Positions 1 to 5,985 of a DNA stretch of 11,822 nucleotides are shown in pieces (position 1 is the first letter of the stretch; each line of letters starts with the position of its first letter). Below the pieces are notes generated by a model. The model worked only from the letters and a program-made list of their open reading frames with translations, did no database searches and was not told the origin of the DNA. The stretch spans positions 1 through 11,822 of the forward strand of contig URYB01000053.1 in NCBI GenBank assembly GCA_900552085.1. The letters are read 5' to 3'. A program made the translations under genes and the position numbers. Source of the stretch: an uncultured Lachnobacterium sp. (lineage in GTDB: Bacteria > Bacillota > Clostridia > Lachnospirales > Lachnospiraceae).

Positions 1-1366
1 CCAGCAAACCCGCAGATCTGCCGTTGGAATTACTGTCGGAATTACTATCTGAGTTACTATCCGCTGAAGAGTTATCATTTTTATCGAATCCGTTAGGTGG
101 TTCAGGCCGGTCTTCGGTAGAATCAGAGCCATCCGGTTTTTCCGGAGGAGTGTCACCCTGTGCGGAGTCTCCGTTCGGGGGTGTCTTTTTATCCTCACCG
201 GAAGGTGGAGTAAAATCATCTTTCTTATTGGAATTGGAGCCTTTAGTATTGGAGTCGTTAGCATTCGTATCACCAGAGTTGTTGTCAGCACTGGAATCTT
301 TGGTATCAGAAGAGGAATCCCCGGAAGTTCCATCTCCGGCGGCATTGATTCCATCGTCGGAAGATACTACAGAAATATCCCCATCTTCAATTGTTACCGT
401 CATACCTTCCAGTCCCTCATAGCTTTTGGTTACGTTAATGGTTCCATCTGTGATAATGAGATCACCGTCGGCATGGAGACCATCATCTCCGGCGGCGACT
501 TCGATATTGCCGCCATCCACCTGCAACGTTTCTTCGGCATCGAAACCGTCGGAATCGGCGGTGATGGAAATATCGCCATTCGCAATGTAGATAAAGCCTT
601 TTGTATCATCGTCGGTATTTTCACTGTGGATGCCATCGGTTCCGGCGTCCAGGGTCAGTACACCTTCTGCAATGCGCACACTGTCTTTGCCGGATAATGC
701 ATGTTTGGCAGCCGTAATCTGATATGTGCCGCTTGTAATGACAAGATCATCTTTGGAAACAATGCCATGTCCGTATTTTGCGGTGACAGTAAGGGTTCCG
801 GAGCCGTTGAGTGTCAGATCGTCTTTGGAGAAAATAACGGCATCGATGTTATTGTCATCAATGGCAACAAAGTCGCTGGTATTGCTTAAGGTGTTTTCGG
901 AATCGGATGCAAGTGTGACGAAAACTTTGTCGGCCGCTTTGACATGCAATGCGGCGCTTGTATCACAGTTGATATTTACGGAGTCAAAGACAAGCTGTAC
1001 TTTCTTATCATCCGCATCGACGATGACCTGGCCGTCACTGAGGCTTCCGGTGAGAAGGTAGGTACCTTCGTCCGTGATGGTAATAGTATTGTCTGAAATT
1101 GTAACGGAAGAAGAATCACAGCTGCTTGCATCATCGGACAGTGTGATGGCAGTTGCCGTATCTTCATCATAGCCAACCTCTTTGTCACGGTCGGTGAACA
1201 TATCGTCTGCATCGAGGTAAGTAATCTCGGTAGCAGAAGAGGAATTTTCCGAGGAAGTTTCTGTGGTAGTCTTTGAAAAGCTGTCGAACGAGCATCCGCT
1301 GATGCTGCAGGCCAGCAGGGCATATCCTAATAATCCGGCTACTAATTTCGTATTGTTATAACTCAT
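1..1366 (-). CDS. Lipoprotein with Cthe_2159-like carbohydrate-binding repeat domain (partial, C-terminus off the left edge)
   Basis: The minus-strand frame is open from the ATG at 1366 to the window edge: 455 codons with no stop. An AGGAGG lies 9 nt upstream of the ATG. Residues 1-25 form a lipoprotein signal with lipobox I-S-G-C (lipidated Cys25), so the product should be anchored outside the membrane. Residues about 70-345 are a run of short beta-rich repeats with DDG, DGIH, DGFDAEE, DDGLHADG and EGLEG motifs. These are typical of the Cthe_2159 family (beta-helix fold; the founding member of C. thermocellum binds acidic plant polysaccharide). Residues 345-450 are a low-complexity Ser/Asp/Asn/Pro/Lys linker, including an SDSN-type repeat near 436-448. 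In the family such a linker often interrupts the domain, so more domain probably follows beyond the edge. It is the last gene seen in the operon, and its start overlaps the DUF4956 gene by 11 bp. The family call is confident; the ligand is unknown. Confidence 0.85.
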   Translation of the reverse strand, partial: MSYNNTKLVAGLLGYALLACSISGCSFDSFSKTTTETSSENSSSATEITYLDADDMFTDRDKEVGYDEDTATAITLSDDASSCDSSSVTISDNTITITDEGTYLLTGSLSDGQVIVDADDKKVQLVFDSVNINCDTSAALHVKAADKVFVTLASDSENTLSNTSDFVAIDDNNIDAVIFSKDDLTLNGSGTLTVTAKYGHGIVSKDDLVITSGTYQITAAKHALSGKDSVRIAEGVLTLDAGTDGIHSENTDDDTKGFIYIANGDISITADSDGFDAEETLQVDGGNIEVAAGDDGLHADGDLIITDGTINVTKSYEGLEGMTVTIEDGDISVVSSDDGINAAGDGTSGDSSSDTKDSSADNNSGDTNANDSNTKGSNSNKKDDFTPPSGEDKKTPPNGDSAQGDTPPEKPDGSDSTEDRPEPPNGFDKNDNSSADSNSDSNSDSNSNGRSAGLL

Positions 1367-2042
1367 AAGCACTCGCCTCCTGTCGTGTGACGCTGATCTC
1401 CAGATTGCCGTTGCGGCAACGGAGCGCGTCGATAAATTCTTTTTCTTTTGCAGTATCGATGAAAGTAATATGGTATTGCAGTTTGAAAAGACTGCCCATA
1501 TTTGTTGTTTTTACAGAAACAAGTTCATGTTTTGAAGTATATTTGGCAAAAAGATCTTCGAAGATATCTCCATAATTTAAATCTTCCGGGATAACAATGC
1601 GAAGAATTTTGTCGTTTTCGCCTTTTTCCATTCCGAAGCGGCTGGTATTTAAAAGGAACATTGCGGCTCCGACCACAAGGGAAAAAAGCACCGCGTAGCC
1701 GAGGTAACCCATGCCGCTGATCAGTCCGGCTGCCATCGCAAGAAAAATGGTTCCGATTTCTTTTGCGCTTCCCGGCACGGACCGGAAACGTACAAGAGAG
1801 AAAGCACCGGCCACTGCAACGCCTGCACCGACATTTCCGTTAACCATCATGATGACAACACATACGACAGCCGGGAGCAGCGCAAGCGTTACAACAAAAC
1901 TTTTTGTGTAGTGGCTTTTGTGCATATATAAGAAAGAGAGAAAAAGCCCGATTGCCAGTGATACGGCAATGCAAAGCAGAAACTGTGGAATCTGAATCGT
2001 TGTTGTGGAAGTAAAAACTCCCTGAAATAATGTATTAAGCAT
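1356..2042 (-). CDS. DUF4956 domain-containing membrane protein
   Basis: This 228-residue protein has about four or five hydrophobic segments (roughly 19-40, 48-67, 71-84, 97-113 and 115-132) and a soluble cytoplasmic-looking C-terminal half (about 140-228). The loop around residues 78-95, with FSLVRFRSVPGSAKEI, is the hallmark of the DUF4956 family. Members are commonly encoded next to VTC-domain proteins, as here. The biochemical role is not established; a membrane partner or channel for the VTC enzyme is a reasonable inference. The start codon overlaps the end of the VTC gene by 8 bp and the gene's end overlaps the lipoprotein start by 11 bp, which suggests translational coupling of all three. 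Length and motifs look complete, with no sign of damage. Confidence 0.88.
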   Translation of the reverse strand: MLNTLFQGVFTSTTTIQIPQFLLCIAVSLAIGLFLSFLYMHKSHYTKSFVVTLALLPAVVCVVIMMVNGNVGAGVAVAGAFSLVRFRSVPGSAKEIGTIFLAMAAGLISGMGYLGYAVLFSLVVGAAMFLLNTSRFGMEKGENDKILRIVIPEDLNYGDIFEDLFAKYTSKHELVSVKTTNMGSLFKLQYHITFIDTAKEKEFIDALRCRNGNLEISVTRQEASAYEL

Positions 2043-2742
2043 ATTGAAGTCCTCCGTTTTTCATAATTGTCTGATAAGCAGTTCCATATTTGGAAAAAGA
2101 TGTTTTATAAATTTTCTGTTCGCTGAAAAAATGTACGAGCCAGAGAGGAATCGCCCCGGCTGTTTTTACTTCCAGTAAAATCTGATCGTCATTTAAAATG
2201 GAATTTCCATAAATTTCGCTTTTTAAATCCAGATCTTTGTTCCTCCAAAGAATGTTGCGGTCAAAGGTCATCCGGAAATCCGGGTTAAATTTGTCGTAAA
2301 AAGCTTCTCTTTCGTAGGAAAGAAGAACTTTTGGTGCGAGATGGCGATATGTGTGCAGGCAATAGTCAATCTCATGTGCAATCTGGGAATCATAAAAAGG
2401 ATGGTTATGTAGCAGATAATCCATTGCCTGTGACTCCGGCATCTCAATCCGGCGTTTGTATACACTCGAATCATATTTCTTTTTCAGCTCCACAAAGACC
2501 GGTGTCTCCGGTGTTGCGATACCATAGCTGCGAAGCCGGAGCTTTTCTTTGTACAGTGGCTTTTCCAGCGAATGCCGGATCAGAAGATAATCCGGTGTGT
2601 CAAAGTAAAGACTCTGGATCGTGCCGGGACCATGTGGGTCGGCGGTCATATAGTTTTTCATGAGCGACCGCAGCGCTGCGTATTGTTGTCTGTTTAACAT
2701 ATATTTGACTTCATACCGTTTGAAAATCATCTGGTTACTCAT
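2035..2742 (-). CDS. VTC-domain protein, polyphosphate polymerase-like
   Basis: A 235-residue soluble protein of the VTC / triphosphate-tunnel metalloenzyme group. In yeast Vtc4 this fold polymerises phosphate from ATP into polyphosphate. The expected charged tunnel strands are visible: FKRYEVKYML (7-16), SLYFDTP (44-50), KEKLRLRSYG (65-74), VELKKKY (84-90), VYKRRIE (94-100), SYERE (142-146), LLEVKT (189-194) and KTSFSKYG (213-220). There is no SPX domain and no membrane segment, so membrane attachment would have to come from the DUF4956 protein encoded next. The ATG at 2742 is chosen because AAGGAG lies about 9 nt upstream. A longer in-frame ATG at 2805 lies within the promoter region and lacks a ribosome binding site. 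It is the first gene of the operon and is transcribed from the promoter/operator at 2806-2849. Fold assignment is strong; polyphosphate synthesis in this organism is inferred. Confidence 0.88.
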   Translation of the reverse strand: MSNQMIFKRYEVKYMLNRQQYAALRSLMKNYMTADPHGPGTIQSLYFDTPDYLLIRHSLEKPLYKEKLRLRSYGIATPETPVFVELKKKYDSSVYKRRIEMPESQAMDYLLHNHPFYDSQIAHEIDYCLHTYRHLAPKVLLSYEREAFYDKFNPDFRMTFDRNILWRNKDLDLKSEIYGNSILNDDQILLEVKTAGAIPLWLVHFFSEQKIYKTSFSKYGTAYQTIMKNGGLQYA

Positions 2743-2805
2743 AAATGTGTACTCCTTTTGTTTTTTGAATCTGTATGGAAGCGGTTTGCTTTCCGGTATG
2801 TACAC

Positions 2806-2849
2806 AGTATAGTAAGCAAAGTTTAAATGAACCTTAAAGTAAAGTTAAA
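2806..2849 (-). promoter_or_regulatory. Promoter and CiaR-like triple direct-repeat operator of the VTC operon
   Basis: Reading the minus strand, hexamers TTTAAC (2849-2844), TTTAAG (2838-2833) and TTTAAA (2827-2822) are each separated by exactly 5 nt, giving an 11-bp period. Ten nt after the last lies TATACT (2811-2806), a good -10, while no canonical -35 is present at the right distance. Tandem TTTAAG-N5-TTTAAG is the known form of CiaR sites, and OmpR-family activators often replace the -35 in this way. The decamer TTTAAGGTTC (2838-2829) is also found upstream of the response-regulator gene. The site lies between divergent genes, so it could affect the zinc-ribbon gene too. Confidence 0.6.
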
Positions 2850-2869
2850 GTAGAAAAAAGGTTCATCGA

Positions 2870-2931
2870 TTGACAGAAAAACACATATTGTATACAATGA
2901 ATATTGTTGTTAGTACACAAATAAAAGGAGG
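2870..2931 (+). promoter_or_regulatory. Sigma-A type promoter and ribosome binding site of the zinc-ribbon gene
   Basis: TTGACA (2870-2875) and TACAAT (2893-2898) are separated by 17 nt, a near-consensus housekeeping promoter. AGGAGG (2926-2931) follows, 8 nt before the ATG at 2940. The -35 is perfect, so constitutive or strong expression is likely unless the neighbouring operator interferes. Confidence 0.75.
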
Positions 2932-2939
2932 AATAAAAC

Positions 2940-3500
2940 ATGATTTGTCCAAAATGCGGAAGCGAGATGAATGATGGAAGCGCATTCTGCACAAAGTGCG
3001 GAGCTGCGTTAAATGCACAGAATAATGAGCATGCACAGGGAAATCCAAACCCACAGGCAGGCCCACAGATGAATGGAATGCCACAGGGAAACCCACAGGC
3101 AGGTCCTCAGATGAACGGAATGCCTTATGGTATGCCACAGCAGCCATATGTAGATCCAAAGGATCATACCGCTGAGTTCGATGCAAAAGATATTTCGGAT
3201 AACAAAGTAATGGCTATGCTGCCATACCTGATGGGTACCATCGGAATCATTATCGCTTTATTAGCATGCAGAGAATCTGCATATACATATTTCCATGTAC
3301 GTCAGGCACTGAAACTTACTGTATGTACTATTTTAGTTACGATTATTACAGCAGTTCTTTTCTTTACAATTATTGTTCCGATCGCAGGTGGAATTTGTGC
3401 AGCAATTCTTTTCGTTGTAAAGATTATCTGCTTCTTCCAGGTATGTTCCGGAAAAGCAAAGGAAGCACCAATCGTAAGCTCTTTTGGATTCCTGAAATAA
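2940..3500 (+). CDS. Zinc-ribbon membrane protein with Pro/Gln/Met repeat linker
   Basis: This 186-residue protein begins with a four-cysteine zinc ribbon (Cys3, Cys6, Cys17 and Cys20; CPKCG and CTKCG knuckles). A hydrophilic linker with two near-identical 14-residue units (NPQAGPQMNGMPQG, residues 37-50 and 51-64) follows. The rest is a membrane part with about three hydrophobic segments (91-110, 126-146 and 147-166). FHVRQALKL (118-126) and the C-terminal KAKEAPIVSSFGFLK resemble small DUF4870/Tic20-like membrane proteins that carry N-terminal zinc ribbons in Clostridia. The function is unknown; a membrane-associated accessory role is the most that can be said. It is monocistronic between its own promoter and the bidirectional terminator at 3526-3560. 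The strong ribosome binding site fixes the start. Confidence 0.85.
   Translation: MICPKCGSEMNDGSAFCTKCGAALNAQNNEHAQGNPNPQAGPQMNGMPQGNPQAGPQMNGMPYGMPQQPYVDPKDHTAEFDAKDISDNKVMAMLPYLMGTIGIIIALLACRESAYTYFHVRQALKLTVCTILVTIITAVLFFTIIVPIAGGICAAILFVVKIICFFQVCSGKAKEAPIVSSFGFLK
3048..3131 (+). repeat. In-gene tandem duplication, two 42-bp units
   Basis: Two adjacent 42-bp copies (3048-3089 and 3090-3131) differ at only a few bases and encode the 14-residue NPQAGPQMNGMP(Q/Y)G unit twice. The period is a multiple of three, so the frame is kept. The near identity at the DNA level points to a fairly recent duplication within the linker. Confidence 0.85.
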
Positions 3501-3519
3501 TTACATCATGCAGAAAAAC

Positions 3520-3560
3520 AAAAAGCGGCAGAGACTGTAAAAGCAGTCTTTGCCGTTTTT
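3520..3560. terminator. Bidirectional intrinsic terminator between zinc-ribbon gene and sensor kinase
   Basis: A 12-bp stem (3526-3537 with 3544-3555, one G-T wobble) and a 6-nt loop are flanked by an A-run on the left and TTTTT on the right. It can therefore terminate the plus-strand gene ending at 3500 and the minus-strand kinase gene ending at 3577. Confidence 0.88.
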
Positions 3561-3576
3561 CGATTATAAAGCTGTT

Positions 3577-4860
3577 TTATGCGGAAAGTGTGATCGTAAA
3601 AAGAAGAGAAGTTCCATCATCGCTGCGTGCGGTGATTTTTCCTTTGTGCGCATTTACAATCGCATAGACAACGGAGAGTCCGATGCCAAACCCACCGGTT
3701 TTCTGGTTGCGGGATTTGTCGGCGCGGTAAAAGCGCTCGAACAATTCGTCGTGCCGGCCGACCGGAATGGAATCCGTGGTATTCCACACCTGAAGGATGA
3801 GATTGCGCCCTGCATTGTGGAAAGAAAGGCGGATTTGTCCATTGTCTGTGGAATACTTGACGGCATTGTCCAAAAGCAGTGAGACCAGCTGCCGGATACT
3901 TCCCTCATTCCCGCAGTAGGTGAGATCCGGAGCAATATCGCAGGTAAGTGTTTTTCCACGCGAAGCAGCAAGTCCGATAAATGGTTCGGCCGTATCGATG
4001 ACGGCATCCGATACTGCAAAATTCTGCATGTCCAAAGTGGTTGCTTCCTCATCCATGCGGGAGAGAAAGACCAGTTTTTCAGTCAGGGAAGTCAGGCGGA
4101 CAATCTGTTTGCGGGTGCTTTTGGTCCACTGATTTTCGCCCTCCGTCATTTCAAGCACCTCGGTGTTGGCATCAATGATTGTCAGTGGTGTCTTGATCTC
4201 ATGACTTGCATCCGTAATAAAACGCTTTTGCTTTTCATAGCTTTCCGCTACCGGCCGCAGAACGATTTTTGAGAAAAAGACCACAAGCAGGAATACCACG
4301 AGAAGTCCGGCGAGACTGATACCGATACTTGCCAGTAAAAATGCCTGAAATGTGTTCAGCTCGCGTTCGCAGTTCACAAAAATGTAGGTGATATTTTCAG
4401 AATCATCCAGTGTTACCGCTTGATAGCGGTAGCAGCTGACAAATCCGTGGCTTTTTCCTTTCTTATATAAAGAAGATGCATAATCGGAAGCTTCCTGTGT
4501 GGTAACAGCAGCAATCTTTCCAGTATCAATCTGTTCGCTCGTACCGTCGTCCGTCAGTGTTACTGTAAAAAAACGCGTATCAAAACTGGCTTCCGGAGAC
4601 ATCTGGCGTTTGGCACCGGGATCGTCGGCTGGTTTCTGATCTTTGGTGTTCTTGTCGTCTCCCTGTTTGGGCGGAGGCGTGTTGTCCGATTCTTCCGGGA
4701 GATGTCCGTCATTGTCGGAAATCATGGAAATACGCGCATCGGCGTTGCGACAGACATTCATGTAGTTTGCAAGGTTGATGCCGGTCATAATGATTGCCAG
4801 CACAATGCCAATGGAGCACATGGCAATCGCAATAAATTTTTTTCGCAGTTTCTTTAGCAT
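3577..4860 (-). CDS. Sensor histidine kinase, partner of the CiaR-like regulator
   Basis: A 427-residue membrane kinase. TM1 is about residues 9-31, the external sensor region 32-171, and TM2 about 172-198. A short juxtamembrane linker without an obvious HAMP domain leads to the H-box DASHEIKTPL, with phosphoaccepting His220. The N-box is LLLDNAVKY (328-336), the F-box region is ELFERFYRADKS (372-383), and the G-box is GGFGIGLSVVYAIV (389-402), so the ATP-binding domain is complete. The external part holds a Pro/Lys/Asp-rich low-complexity stretch (about 50-84). It should autophosphorylate on ATP and pass phosphate to Asp51 of the regulator encoded 27 nt upstream. The signal is not evident. 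A ribosome binding site (AAGGAG) precedes the ATG at 4860. Confidence 0.93.
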   Translation of the reverse strand: MLKKLRKKFIAIAMCSIGIVLAIIMTGINLANYMNVCRNADARISMISDNDGHLPEESDNTPPPKQGDDKNTKDQKPADDPGAKRQMSPEASFDTRFFTVTLTDDGTSEQIDTGKIAAVTTQEASDYASSLYKKGKSHGFVSCYRYQAVTLDDSENITYIFVNCERELNTFQAFLLASIGISLAGLLVVFLLVVFFSKIVLRPVAESYEKQKRFITDASHEIKTPLTIIDANTEVLEMTEGENQWTKSTRKQIVRLTSLTEKLVFLSRMDEEATTLDMQNFAVSDAVIDTAEPFIGLAASRGKTLTCDIAPDLTYCGNEGSIRQLVSLLLDNAVKYSTDNGQIRLSFHNAGRNLILQVWNTTDSIPVGRHDELFERFYRADKSRNQKTGGFGIGLSVVYAIVNAHKGKITARSDDGTSLLFTITLSA

Positions 4861-4887
4861 ATCATTTCTCCTTTTGCATCCGATCGG

Positions 4888-5559
4888 CTACTCGATCAGG
4901 GAATATCCGACGCCGCGGGTCGCTTTGATCTGTACATGAGCATGGAGTGAACTGAGCTTTTTCCGGAGATAGGAAATATACACCCATACCACATTGAATT
5001 CCGCTTCGCTGTCGTATCCCCAGATTTTGTCCATGAACTGGTCTACGGAAATGACCTGACCGGGATTGGTCATGAGCATTTCCAGCATCTGATATTCTTT
5101 GTTGGCAAGTCTTATCGTTGTCCCTTCCGAATTGGAAAGCTGATACGTGCTGCGGTCCAGCTGAATATCCGAAAACTGCAGAATGGAGTCGGTTGTCTTT
5201 TCCTGCCGGCGCGTCATGGCACGAATCCGCGCAAGTAATTCCTTCATGGAAAAAGGTTTTGTGAGATAATCATCCGCACCGCTGTCAAGTCCTGTCACAC
5301 GGTCATCAATTTCCGATTTTGCAGTAAGCAGAATGATCGGCAGATGAATGCCGTCGGTGCGGACTTTTTTCAGAACCGTAATGCCATCCATCTTCGGCAT
5401 CATGATATCAAGGATCGCTCCGTCGTAATCTCCGGCTTCCAGGTAATCTAAGGCATCCTGGCCATTGTACACCGCATCCACCGAGTAGTTGTTATGTTTG
5501 AGCACCGTTACCAGTGCGTCTGAAAGATCTTTTTCATCTTCTGCAAGAAGTAAACGCAT
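4888..5559 (-). CDS. OmpR-family response regulator, CiaR-like
   Basis: This 223-residue regulator has a receiver domain (1-118) with acidic pocket Glu7/Asp8, phosphoacceptor Asp51 in ILDIMMPKMDG, Thr79 and Lys101 (LTKPF). A winged-helix DNA-binding domain follows (about 125-223, with MDKIWGYDSE and the C-terminal RGVGYSLIE). Similarity by eye to streptococcal CiaR is notable around the WGYDS...VYISYLRKKL segment. The ATG at 5559 is chosen because a strong GGAGG lies 6 nt upstream. An in-frame ATG at 5712 would add 51 residues crossing the promoter region and is rejected. It is cotranscribed with the kinase. A TTTAAG-type repeat upstream resembles the site before the VTC operon, so autoregulation is likely. 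The regulator class is certain; equivalence to CiaR is inferred. Confidence 0.92.
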   Translation of the reverse strand: MRLLLAEDEKDLSDALVTVLKHNNYSVDAVYNGQDALDYLEAGDYDGAILDIMMPKMDGITVLKKVRTDGIHLPIILLTAKSEIDDRVTGLDSGADDYLTKPFSMKELLARIRAMTRRQEKTTDSILQFSDIQLDRSTYQLSNSEGTTIRLANKEYQMLEMLMTNPGQVISVDQFMDKIWGYDSEAEFNVVWVYISYLRKKLSSLHAHVQIKATRGVGYSLIE

Positions 5560-5621
5560 GGAATCCCTCCTCATTGTTTTGTTGCACAATTCTATATACA
5601 TTTTAACATCATTACACGAAT

Positions 5622-5654
5622 AAGATAAAGTACGAACCTTAAATATACCTAAAA
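5622..5654 (-). promoter_or_regulatory. Putative promoter and CiaR-like operator of the two-component operon
   Basis: On the minus strand TTTTAG (5654-5649) and TTTAAG (5643-5638) are separated by 5 nt. They are followed after 10 nt by TATCTT (5627-5622), a weak -10. The layout matches the VTC operon site, and the decamer TTTAAGGTTC (5643-5634) is identical in the two places. A leader of about 55-60 nt would run to the ATG at 5559. Autoregulation is inferred. Confidence 0.5.
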
Positions 5655-5735
5655 AATGTATTTTCGGGTATAAAAGGAAAGAATTGCAACGAACCTGTGC
5701 TCCTCCAGCCAACCTCAGCCCTCACGCATGCGCTC

Positions 5736-5870
5736 TCACACTTCCCCAGTTACTAGTAAGCCAGAATTACAAATTTGTAGCAACCCTTCCCCTGCCTCCT
5801 TGATGATTCCTGTCCGTTCAAGTTTCAACACCTCCGCCGCTGTGTCGAAACGCGAGCCGACCCCTAACAT
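5736..5870 (-). CDS. Possible 44-codon ORF in a GC-rich intergenic island, unrecognised
   Basis: The minus-strand ATG at 5870 opens 44 codons, starting MLGVGSRFDTAAEVLKLER and ending in ICNSGLLVTGEV before a TGA. The composition reads like coding sequence (helix-like AAEVLKLERTGIIKEAGE), but I do not recognise the family and there is no good ribosome binding site. It lies in a stretch (5691-5870) with 97 G or C in 180 bases, about 54 percent, clearly above the AT-rich DNA on either side. It could be a small gene, a remnant of a longer gene, or part of an inserted repeat element. No other frame in the 5573-5985 gap looks like a gene. Confidence 0.3.
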   Translation of the reverse strand: MLGVGSRFDTAAEVLKLERTGIIKEAGEGLLQICNSGLLVTGEV

Positions 5871-5874
5871 ACAT

Positions 5875-5929
5875 TTTACATCCAATTTACATAGGAATGG
5901 TTACACACTTTACATTTGGCACGTAAGAT
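5875..5929 (+). promoter_or_regulatory. Pho-box-like repeats and promoter of the pst operon
   Basis: TTTACA occurs at 5875-5880 and 5886-5891 (exactly 11 bp apart), with GTTACA at 5900-5905 and TTTACA again at 5909-5914. Such TT(A/T/C)ACA hexamers with 5-nt spacers are the known form of PhoP boxes in Gram-positives. A weak -10, TAAGAT (5924-5929), follows. Induction of pstSCA by phosphate starvation through a PhoP/PhoB-type regulator is inferred. The motif differs from the TTTAAG sites assigned to the neighbouring two-component system. Confidence 0.6.
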
Positions 5930-5985
5930 AACACCTGTACTCGAAAAGAAATAAAATGAAAAAGAGAAAGAAAAGAGGAAAAGAC

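Noticed and set aside
20..60. Short repeated units that might suggest a CRISPR or tandem repeat locus
   Set aside because: The units are a few codons long, contiguous and in frame within the lipoprotein linker; there are no spacers.
24..1323. Several open frames on the plus strand and in other minus frames opposite the lipoprotein gene
   Set aside because: They are shadows of the repeated, Ser/Asp-rich codons of the minus-strand lipoprotein, which has a signal peptide, lipobox, family motifs and a ribosome binding site; the shadows have none of these.
2743..2805. N-terminal extension of the VTC protein to an ATG at 2805
   Set aside because: It would begin in the promoter region next to the -10, has no ribosome binding site, and the family starts near MSNQMIFKRYE.
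5560..5712. N-terminal extension of the response regulator to an ATG at 5712
   Set aside because: The extra 51 residues cross the operator and promoter and are not receiver-like; the ATG at 5559 has a strong ribosome binding site.
5728..5931. 67-codon plus-strand ORF in the intergenic region before pstS
   Set aside because: It overlaps the Pho-box array, has no ribosome binding site, and looks like the antisense of the more protein-like minus-strand frame.
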